Shown here piece after piece: positions 1 to 5,658 of a stretch of 7,534 nt of DNA. The position numbers and the translations under genes were made by a program. The DNA lies in NCBI GenBank assembly GCA_905479025.1, contig CAJQKX010000794.1, forward strand, positions 1-7,534, in the 5' to 3' direction. The stretch comes from an uncultured Paraglaciecola sp. (GTDB taxonomy: Bacteria > Pseudomonadota > Gammaproteobacteria > Enterobacterales > Alteromonadaceae). Under the pieces are notes generated by a model. That model did not search any database, was not told where the DNA came from, and worked only from the letters and a program-made list of their open reading frames with translations. Position 1 is the stretch's first letter. Each line of letters begins with the position of its first letter.

Positions 1-325
1 GACGTGCTGGTACTCCCGCGCCAAAATTGTTGATCACCACATCAGACTTTTTCACCAAGTCATAAAATAACTCAAGACCTTTTTCTGATTTAAGATCAAT
101 ACAAACGCTCTGTTTATTGCGGTTTAGGGTAATGAAGTACGCCCCCATACCATTGATTGAATTCTCCGGATCTGTGGCTAACAGTTTGCGAGTTCCTTCT
201 CCCTTAAGTGGTTCAACTTTTATGGTTTCTGCACCTAAATCGGCTAATATCATGCCGCAATAAGGTCCAGATAACATATGCGTTAAATCAAGAATACGTG
301 TGCCCGATAACGGCTTATTAGTCAC
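1..325 (-). CDS. Family III (CaiB/BaiF) CoA-transferase, N-terminal part
   Basis: Cytoplasmic enzyme that moves coenzyme A from a donor thioester to a carboxylic acid. Only the first 108 codons are in the window; the 3' end lies beyond the left edge. The visible protein has the classic N-terminus of the family: GTRILDLTHMLSGPYC (about residues 8-23), then ADLGAETIKVEP and, further on, the LNRNKQSVCIDLKSEKG stretch that precedes the first Rossmann-like strand (SDVVINNF). The catalytic Asp of the family lies further downstream and cannot be checked. The start is GTG at 325-323; an upstream ATG in another frame ends after four codons. GGAG at 335-338 is well placed for the GTG. The gene follows the TonB receptor on the same strand, directly behind a terminator. 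The family is secure, but the acid substrate cannot be told from this part. Confidence 0.9.
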   Translation of the reverse strand, partial: MTNKPLSGTRILDLTHMLSGPYCGMILADLGAETIKVEPLKGEGTRKLLATDPENSINGMGAYFITLNRNKQSVCIDLKSEKGLELFYDLVKKSDVVINNFGAGVPAR

Positions 326-334
326 TGTACATTA

Positions 335-338
335 CTCC
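335..338 (-). promoter_or_regulatory. Shine-Dalgarno site for the CoA-transferase GTG start
   Basis: GGAG on the minus strand, nine bases before the GTG at 325-323. It supports the GTG start over the out-of-frame ATG just upstream. It begins only three bases after the T-run of the receptor terminator. Confidence 0.7.
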
Positions 339-340
339 AA

Positions 341-369
341 TAAAAAAACAGAGGAGCCTTGCGGCTCCC
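341..369 (-). terminator. Rho-independent terminator after the TonB receptor gene
   Basis: Read on the minus strand, a perfect 6-bp stem GGAGCC/GGCTCC (363-368 with 353-358) closes a GCAA tetraloop and is followed by TCTG and seven T residues (342-348). It starts a few bases after the receptor stop codon at 375-377. The next gene's ribosome site follows the T-run almost at once, so the hairpin also sits in the leader of the CoA-transferase gene. Confidence 0.9.
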
Positions 370-374
370 AATAA

Positions 375-2975
375 CTAGAAGCGATATGTAAAGTCGATAC
401 CGTAAGAATCACGTGCTGAAGGTTGGATGAAAGAACCACCAAACTCAGGAGTAGGAATAACTTCTTGCAAATATTCCTCGTCTGTTAAGTTTTTAGCCCA
501 TATAGCCAAGTTCCAATTTTCAGCATCAAAGCTGACTCTTAGGTTAACTGTGCTGTATGCATCACGTGTTGCGTTGTCAAAGTTAACGGGGTGGGGTCCA
601 GGAGGCACACCGCCACCCAAAGTGCCAAAGAAGTCCCAGATAGTAGGTAAACTTTGTGCCGTTTCTTCAGGCCCTGTTCCTTGCAATGTATGGAAGTTGG
701 TTTCGCCTACATACTGCCAATCTAATCGCGTGGTCATAAATACATCAGCCGTGATAGAGTAATCCCAGCTTCCCCCAAAGGTGAAGGTTTCATCAGCTGC
801 TTGGGGAGCCTTGTTACCGACAGACAATGGACGGTTGCGGTTTTCTTTAATTTCACTGTCCAATAAACCCATACCACCAAATATCATGATGTCTTCAGTC
901 ACCTGAGCACTAATATCTAATTCAAAACCTTGAATAGCCAACTCTTCGATAGTGGTCACAGAGCGCAATAGGCCAAATGGGCCCGCGAAAAATTCAAAGA
1001 ACTGGTTATCATCAACAGTGGTTGTGAACACAGCGGCATTTAATTTCACTTTGTTGTTCATCATCTTTGATTTGAAACCCAGCTCGATATTAGTGGTGAC
1101 TTCCTTTTCATACTCGTCTTTAACAATGAGCTGTGCATTCACCGCATCACCAGGTGTGCCATTACCATTGGCATTAAACCAAAAGTCTAAGGTCGCTTCG
1201 GTTCCGATAGAGTTAAAGCCACCACTTCTGAAACCGACACCATAACTGGCATACCAATTAAGGTTGTCACTTGCCGCATAACCTAAAGTCACTTTAGGTT
1301 GCAACTGGCTAAATGAGCGGTTTCGGTTAGGAATGCCATTCGGGTTAGCATTAAAGGCTGGATTGATTGGGCCCAACACACCGTTAACGTAAGTGTTCAC
1401 ATTCAGTCCTGAGGCGGTCACATTCGGTACGTTATTACTGACTTCTCTGTCTTCGTAATCATAACGAAGTGCGATGGCTAATTCCCATTGCTCGTTCAGA
1501 TCATATTCAAGTTGACCAAAAGCTGACATTACTGAGGTATCAAATGTATCAGAAAATAATAAGTCAGTTGGGTTGGGGCCTGTTGCTGGCACGTAGGCTT
1601 GGCGCAAGAATCCTTGACCTTGATCAGCACCATAAGCCACCACTACATCACGCTCGATTTGAGCAAAATAGACACCACCAATCCATCTTAGGTCGGCATT
1701 GTTGTCATCTGATGTGAAACGTAATTCACCACTGAGATCAGATTGACTTCGCTCTTGGTATTGATAACCATCGCATGATAATGGTGTGAAAGGTCCGTAA
1801 ACTCCAGTGAACTCAACTCCAGGAGGAAAAACACCAAAGGGTGAGAAAAAGTTACCAAACAAGTCTGTTCTATCTGCCCCACCTAATGCACCAGGTGTGT
1901 TGTTTAGGGTAGCACGGTCAGTTTGACACTGAGGGGTTAATTCATAACCATAGAAAGTCGCACTGGTACCATCAGACAGTAGGTCTTCTTCTAAATCGTT
2001 ATAAGCTAAAACGGCGGTCACATCCATACCATCTAAGTCCCAGTCGGCTTTTAAAGAAAGCTCAGTGGTGTCTTGTTTATTCACGCCTGGAACATTAAAT
2101 GCAAAGTTAATATCAACATCATTCACGTCCTTGTTAAAAGCGGCATCAAATCCATTGGCCACAAATGACGGTAACGCAAACACCGCATTATAGTTAATTG
2201 CCCCTCCCTCTACCTTGCCCATGCTGGCACGAAAGTCTAAGGTTAAATCATCACTCGCATCCCAAATCAAACGCCCACGGATATTGGTGTCTTCCAGATA
2301 ATCAACCGAATCATCTGCGCCGGTAAACGTGTTTTCATAAAAACCATCTGTAGTTTTATAACTAGCGCTTAAGCGACCGCGAACATTTTCTGATAATGGC
2401 CCGCTGATCACGCCATTTATTCTTTGGCTATTGTTATTTCCTAAGCCTAAGGTAACCCTGCCCTCTAATTCATCTGCAGGCATTTTGGTGGTGACTAATA
2501 TCGCACCCGACACAGCATTTCGACCATACAAGGCACCTTGTGGACCTTTAAGTACCTCGATTTGAGACACATCTAATAATTCTTCGTTGAAACTGTTTGG
2601 GTTAGTCATCAACACACCATCTACCACATAAGCAAACGTACCTTCAGCATCACGAGTCGATACAATGCCGCGAATGGTTACTTGCGTGTCACCCACGTTT
2701 GCTGCATCAACCATAGTCACGTTAGGAATAAGCCCAATGAAGTCCCCTGGTCGTTCAATACCAGCACTTTCAATCATCTTTTCAGAGATAGCAGTGACTG
2801 CAATAGGTACTTCTTGCAGACTTTCTGGTCGTTTTCGAGAAATACTAATGATTTCTAAATTGTCTTCTTGAACTACAGTCTCTTGCGCTACCGCTTGATT
2901 GATTCCAACTAAACTATTTGCGAACAGAGCGACAAAAATACTTGTTGCAAGTGCGCTTTTACGGAGTGTTACCAT
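375..2975 (-). CDS. TonB-dependent outer-membrane receptor
   Basis: 866-residue outer-membrane gated channel that takes up a scarce or bulky substrate using TonB/ExbBD energy. A signal peptide covers residues 1-30, with likely cleavage after AVA. A TonB-box-like segment EIISISRKR (41-49) follows. The plug domain (about 52-165) shows VPIAVTAIS, the IRGI strand, YVVDGV and IEVLKGPQGALYGRNAVSGAI. The rest is a 22-strand-type beta barrel ending in YGIDFTYRF, with the usual C-terminal aromatic residue. C350 and C401 probably form a disulfide in an extracellular loop. Length and layout match the large receptors of alteromonads and sphingomonads that serve organic compounds rather than a clear siderophore or B12 receptor, but the ligand is unknown. 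The ATG has GGAG seven bases upstream (2983-2986). Only 18 bases separate it from the activator gene's stop, so the two are probably co-transcribed. Confidence 0.95.
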   Translation of the reverse strand: MVTLRKSALATSIFVALFANSLVGINQAVAQETVVQEDNLEIISISRKRPESLQEVPIAVTAISEKMIESAGIERPGDFIGLIPNVTMVDAANVGDTQVTIRGIVSTRDAEGTFAYVVDGVLMTNPNSFNEELLDVSQIEVLKGPQGALYGRNAVSGAILVTTKMPADELEGRVTLGLGNNNSQRINGVISGPLSENVRGRLSASYKTTDGFYENTFTGADDSVDYLEDTNIRGRLIWDASDDLTLDFRASMGKVEGGAINYNAVFALPSFVANGFDAAFNKDVNDVDINFAFNVPGVNKQDTTELSLKADWDLDGMDVTAVLAYNDLEEDLLSDGTSATFYGYELTPQCQTDRATLNNTPGALGGADRTDLFGNFFSPFGVFPPGVEFTGVYGPFTPLSCDGYQYQERSQSDLSGELRFTSDDNNADLRWIGGVYFAQIERDVVVAYGADQGQGFLRQAYVPATGPNPTDLLFSDTFDTSVMSAFGQLEYDLNEQWELAIALRYDYEDREVSNNVPNVTASGLNVNTYVNGVLGPINPAFNANPNGIPNRNRSFSQLQPKVTLGYAASDNLNWYASYGVGFRSGGFNSIGTEATLDFWFNANGNGTPGDAVNAQLIVKDEYEKEVTTNIELGFKSKMMNNKVKLNAAVFTTTVDDNQFFEFFAGPFGLLRSVTTIEELAIQGFELDISAQVTEDIMIFGGMGLLDSEIKENRNRPLSVGNKAPQAADETFTFGGSWDYSITADVFMTTRLDWQYVGETNFHTLQGTGPEETAQSLPTIWDFFGTLGGGVPPGPHPVNFDNATRDAYSTVNLRVSFDAENWNLAIWAKNLTDEEYLQEVIPTPEFGGSFIQPSARDSYGIDFTYRF

Positions 2976-2993
2976 TGTGTTTCTCCAATTGTT

Positions 2994-4844
2994 TTATTTT
3001 AGATTTATGTGTTTTAGTCTTCGCCATAAGGTTGTTTGACTCAACCCAAGATAATCGGCGACCTGTTGCTTATCACCTTGGAATCTATGCATTGCGTTCA
3101 ATACACGTTCCAACTCTTTTTTTCTGACCAAAGCTTGGCCGGTTTTAAATACTGTTACTAAGAATACTTCAGGGGAAATATCGCGCAATATCTGTTTAAT
3201 CTTTGAAAGGTCTTCTGCCATCTGTATAGATGCAATAACCCGTTCAAGAACATTTTCTAATTCACGTACATTGCCCGGCCACGCATAACTGACTAAGTCG
3301 TCTAAGATTTCAGTGAGTATTTCGTTAACCGTAAATTGCGATTGATAGCTGGTGATAAGGCGAAGAAGTTTTTGCTCTGCAATACTAGAAATATCCTCGG
3401 GACGATCACGTAGAGGTGGGATATGAATATTAAATACATTGAGTCGAAAAAATAAATCTTCCCGAAACTTGCCTTCTACAACTAGCTGCTTCAGCTCTTT
3501 ATTGGATGCAGCGACCACTTTTAAGTAAGCAGGTTTTTCTTCATTAGATCCTAAAGGTCTATAATGACGTTCTTGTAAGAATCGCAGTAACTTTGATTGT
3601 TGATCAAGTGCCAACTCACTGATTTCATCAAGGAACAACACCCCATATTGCGCTTCTTCAATGAGTCCTTTTCTTCCACCTCGTTTGGCGCCGGTATAAG
3701 CACCGTCGCGATGTCCAAAGAGTTCCCCTTCAAACAATTCAGTAGGAATTGATGAGCAATTAAGGGCGACAAAATGTCCTTCTGAAAAGGGACTGGCTTC
3801 ATGTACCGATCGAGCAATGAGTTCTTTACCTGTCCCAGATTCACCATAAATCAATACATTACTGGGTGAGGAAGAAAATGCCTTCACTTGCTGTACCACT
3901 TTTTGTATAGCGGATGATTCAAACACTAATTTGTGACGTGAAGAGACTTTCACTTTTTTAGGTTTGGGTTTTTTTCTATATAATTGATAGATATAAAGCG
4001 GTTTTCCTTGTGTCATTACGCAGTCTTGATGAAACCACCAGTCAATACCTTGAATACGGCACTCGCCATCTGTAGGACGGGTTATTTCTTCAGAGTGAAT
4101 GAGACTTTCTAAATCTGAGCAGTTGCCATTATCGACACCTAAATCACGTCTCGCGGCTTGATTAAAAATTATGGATTGACCATCTTCGTCAGTCATAAAA
4201 ATGGGAGTTTTTGATTGTTTCAACAACCAATTAGTTAAGGCAACGCCTTGATTAGTGACTAACTGTTCATTGGCTATTTGAATGGCAGTAGAAATGGTTT
4301 TGCGACAGGAATCAGCACTGTATAATAAAAAAGAAGGGATACCATGTTGGGTAGCCAAACCACATACCAAACTAGCGCCTACAAAAGCAATGTTGGGCTG
4401 CTGACGTGTTAATTGAAATAATTCACGGGCTTGTTCGGCAGTAGTATAAATTTCCTCTTGCACAGTGACATTCAATGCAGCTTCTAAGACGGGCACAACA
4501 GGTGACGCTTCAGCAAAATTAATCATCACTATTTTGCGTGATACTTGAGCAGCACGCTGTAATGCTGAAATAATATCTGTGGCACTGCAATCTAATGATA
4601 CAACGGGCAAATCTAAGGCTGATCTTAAGTAAGCAGCATTAGAGCCAGCACTGACGATCACATCGGGTAAAAAATTATTAATATGTTCATCTATTTCCGC
4701 CACACTTCCAACTATTGCATCAAATAATTTAAATTTGGCCTGCCCCCCAAATTCGGGCAACACACTTGTCATCAGCTGACTAAATTCTTTATGACCAAAT
4801 ATTAGAATCCTGACTGCTTGGGATTTTGTATTCACTTTATTCAC
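2994..4844 (-). CDS. Sigma-54-dependent activator with PrpR_N sensor domain
   Basis: 616-residue cytoplasmic enhancer-binding protein that remodels sigma-54 RNA polymerase. Order of parts: a PrpR_N-type sensor (about 11-195), the domain of propionate-catabolism activators that binds a small metabolite; a PAS-like stretch (about 203-290) followed by a lysine-rich linker (291-300); an AAA+ domain (about 306-540) with Walker A GESGTGKE (334-341), the sigma-54 contact loop GAYTGA (381-386, Tyr in place of the commoner Phe), Walker B GVLFLDE (401-407), arginine-finger region REDLFFRLN (461-469) and sensor II WPGNVRELEN (522-531); and a Fis-type helix-turn-helix (about 572-613) near the end. All ATPase motifs look intact. 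The start is GTG at 4844-4842, with GGAG eight bases upstream (4853-4856). It precedes the TonB receptor by 18 bases, and its own upstream region carries a -24/-12 element and paired dyads, which suggests self-activation. It need not respond to 2-methylcitrate: no prpBCD genes are in view, so I do not call it prpR. Confidence 0.93.
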   Translation of the reverse strand: MNKVNTKSQAVRILIFGHKEFSQLMTSVLPEFGGQAKFKLFDAIVGSVAEIDEHINNFLPDVIVSAGSNAAYLRSALDLPVVSLDCSATDIISALQRAAQVSRKIVMINFAEASPVVPVLEAALNVTVQEEIYTTAEQARELFQLTRQQPNIAFVGASLVCGLATQHGIPSFLLYSADSCRKTISTAIQIANEQLVTNQGVALTNWLLKQSKTPIFMTDEDGQSIIFNQAARRDLGVDNGNCSDLESLIHSEEITRPTDGECRIQGIDWWFHQDCVMTQGKPLYIYQLYRKKPKPKKVKVSSRHKLVFESSAIQKVVQQVKAFSSSPSNVLIYGESGTGKELIARSVHEASPFSEGHFVALNCSSIPTELFEGELFGHRDGAYTGAKRGGRKGLIEEAQYGVLFLDEISELALDQQSKLLRFLQERHYRPLGSNEEKPAYLKVVAASNKELKQLVVEGKFREDLFFRLNVFNIHIPPLRDRPEDISSIAEQKLLRLITSYQSQFTVNEILTEILDDLVSYAWPGNVRELENVLERVIASIQMAEDLSKIKQILRDISPEVFLVTVFKTGQALVRKKELERVLNAMHRFQGDKQQVADYLGLSQTTLWRRLKHINLK

Positions 4845-4926
4845 GATACTTTCTCCAGATCCTGCGGACTGACAACTAGAGGTTGTATAAAAGTGAACAA
4901 AAGCTGATGCAAAATAATTGGCTAAC

Positions 4927-4939
4927 TTTCAAGTTGAAT
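4927..4939. promoter_or_regulatory. Third copy of the TTTCA-N3-TGAAA dyad, in the activator leader
   Basis: TTTCA-AGT-TGAAT, one mismatch from the dyad seen twice at 5072-5104. It lies 7-19 bases downstream of the start site predicted from the -24/-12 element. If the activator binds here, it could hinder its own transcription. With only ten specified bases and AT-rich surroundings, chance cannot be excluded. Confidence 0.35.
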
Positions 4940-4956
4940 AAAAGATAACTCTGAAT

Positions 4957-4972
4957 AGCATTAGTTATGCCA
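4957..4972 (-). promoter_or_regulatory. Sigma-54 type -24/-12 promoter of the activator-receptor operon
   Basis: Minus-strand TGGCAT-AACTA-ATGCT against the consensus TGGCAC-N5-TTGCW. The essential GG and GC are present and exactly 12 bases apart. The deviations are T for C at the sixth base and A for the first T of the -12 block. The predicted start is near 4946, giving a leader of about 100 bases before the GTG at 4844. The downstream gene encodes a sigma-54 activator and paired dyads lie 100-130 bases upstream, which raises the odds well above those of a lone match. Confidence 0.6.
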
Positions 4973-5061
4973 TTTTCATAAATTTTTAGTTGGCAGCCTA
5001 TTTTTAAAGGCGCTCAATATTAGTTTGCAAATTTTGATGCATATTAATAGAAGATTTTAAG

Positions 5062-5114
5062 GTGGCTTTTATTTCAATATGAAAAACAATATTTCATATT
5101 GAAATAAAAACCAC
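5062..5114. repeat. Long near-perfect inverted repeat, 23-base arms
   Basis: The left arm (5062-5084, starting GTGGCTTTTATTTC) and right arm (5092-5114, ending GAAATAAAAACCAC) are reverse complements over 23 bases with one mismatch (5066 against 5110). The loop is 7 bases. It lies between the VOC gene stop (5127) and the activator promoter. Neither strand has a T-run right after the stem, so it is not a standard rho-independent terminator. Each arm contains its own smaller palindrome. Confidence 0.9.
5072..5104. promoter_or_regulatory. Paired upstream activator dyads (putative enhancer)
   Basis: Two copies of a perfect TTTCA-N3-TGAAA dyad: 5072-5084 (spacer ATA) and 5092-5104 (spacer TAT). 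Their centres are 20 bases apart, about two helical turns, so both face the same side of the DNA. They lie roughly 100-130 bases upstream of the -24/-12 element, the usual place for the binding sites of sigma-54 activators, which often bind two adjacent dyads through a Fis-type helix-turn-helix. The likely binder is the activator encoded just downstream. That assignment is inferred. Confidence 0.5.
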
Positions 5115-5126
5115 AAAGATTTACCT

Positions 5127-5534
5127 TTATGAAATCAGCTGACAGAGTTGTAAAATAGGCCCTAATGCATTGGGGCAATCAAGATCTTGAACCCTCCAAT
5201 TACCTAATCCCTCTCGTTTACCTTTGTTATCAGAATTAATGCCCTGCAGAGATAACTTTTCTAAAGACGCGTCCAAAGAGTCTACGTTCAATGATAATAA
5301 AAATAGTCCTTCCCCACGTTCGGCCAAAATTTGGGCAACTTCACCTTCTGTTGATAACGGTTGCACAAGAACAAGCCATACGCCTGACAAACAAAAGCGG
5401 GCTGTTTTAACTTGTCTGTTGGGTAGGTCTTCGATGATAGGCTCAGACTGCAATAAAATGCGTAAATACTCAATCTGAGGGGCTAATTCTCGCACCACAA
5501 AGTTTATGTGGTGAATTGAATTGACTGTAGACAT
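5127..5534 (-). CDS. VOC-family protein resembling methylmalonyl-CoA epimerase, metal site altered
   Basis: Small cytoplasmic protein of 135 residues with two vicinal-oxygen-chelate modules. It follows methylmalonyl-CoA epimerases along its length: IHHINFVV at the start, VQPLSTEGEVAQIL and AERGEGL in the middle, and PILQLCQL at the end. In the epimerases the corresponding stretches are HHIGIAV, an EPL..xSPIxKFL-like segment, GEGLHHIAFEVD and VLIELCQ. The first metal-ligand His is kept (H9), but the second falls on L79 (FLLSL) and the ligand Glu on Q129. Divalent-metal epimerase chemistry therefore looks doubtful. It may bind a CoA ester without catalysis or use other chemistry. The ATG at 5534 is chosen because AGGGG sits eight bases before it; an in-frame TTG at 5558 would put that site inside the gene. 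It lies between the malic enzyme and the activator. Confidence 0.75.
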   Translation of the reverse strand: MSTVNSIHHINFVVRELAPQIEYLRILLQSEPIIEDLPNRQVKTARFCLSGVWLVLVQPLSTEGEVAQILAERGEGLFLLSLNVDSLDASLEKLSLQGINSDNKGKREGLGNWRVQDLDCPNALGPILQLCQLIS

Positions 5535-5542
5535 GACTTTGA

Positions 5543-5547
5543 CCCCT
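5543..5547 (-). promoter_or_regulatory. Shine-Dalgarno site fixing the VOC gene start at ATG 5534
   Basis: AGGGG on the minus strand, eight bases upstream of the ATG at 5534-5532. The longer frame from TTG 5558 would translate through this site and has no comparable purine run before it. Confidence 0.7.
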
Positions 5548-5624
5548 CTTAGTTGCAAATGATATTTCTAAGCAAAATTTCATTTCGAGTGAAAAGCTGC
5601 TATTGATACCAAAATTTACTAACA

Positions 5625-5640
5625 AGCAACATTGGGACCA
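5625..5640 (-). promoter_or_regulatory. Possible sigma-54 type promoter of the VOC gene
   Basis: Minus-strand TGGTCC-CAATG-TTGCT against TGGCAC-N5-TTGCW. GG and GC are exactly 12 bases apart and the -12 block is perfect, but the CA of the -24 block is replaced by TC. The predicted start is near 5614, about 80 bases before the VOC ATG. It lies just after the malic enzyme stop. No TTTCA-N3-TGAAA dyad was seen within the 200 bases upstream, so activation is unexplained and the match could be chance. Confidence 0.35.
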
Positions 5641-5658
5641 TATAACTTTTTTATATAT

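Noticed and set aside
604..618. A -24/-12-like GG/GC spacing inside the receptor gene that might drive the CoA-transferase
   Set aside because: Only the GG and GC agree. The rest departs from consensus, and it codes for a Gly/Pro-rich loop of the receptor.
427..762. Plus-strand open frames of up to 111 codons opposite the receptor, and similar ones opposite the activator and malic enzyme
   Set aside because: They lie antisense to well-supported genes, have no ribosome sites or recognisable motifs, and are explained by the coding bias of the real genes.
4872..4886. Hairpin ACAAC-N5-GTTGT in the activator leader
   Set aside because: The 5-bp stem is weak and does not cover the ribosome site at 4853-4856, so no regulatory role can be supported.
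4996..5011. Small inverted repeat GCCT-N8-AGGC upstream of the activator promoter
   Set aside because: The stem is only four bases, with no T-run and no relation to the other dyads; it is probably chance.
5026..5042. IHF-like site (ATCAA followed by AATT) between the dyads and the -24/-12 element
   Set aside because: Both the first base and the TTR part of the consensus fail. DNA bending there is plausible from AT content, but no site can be claimed.
5062..5114. The long inverted repeat as a rho-independent terminator of the VOC gene
   Set aside because: On the minus strand the stem is followed by CTTAAAATC rather than a T-run, and the stem is mostly A/T. A regulatory role fits better, although a hairpin in the RNA is still possible.
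5535..5558. Extended VOC protein from a TTG start
   Set aside because: The extra eight residues are encoded by the Shine-Dalgarno region of the ATG at 5534 and match nothing in the family.
5642..5658. A/T-only hairpin after the malic enzyme stop as a terminator
   Set aside because: It has no GC pairs in the stem and would be too unstable.
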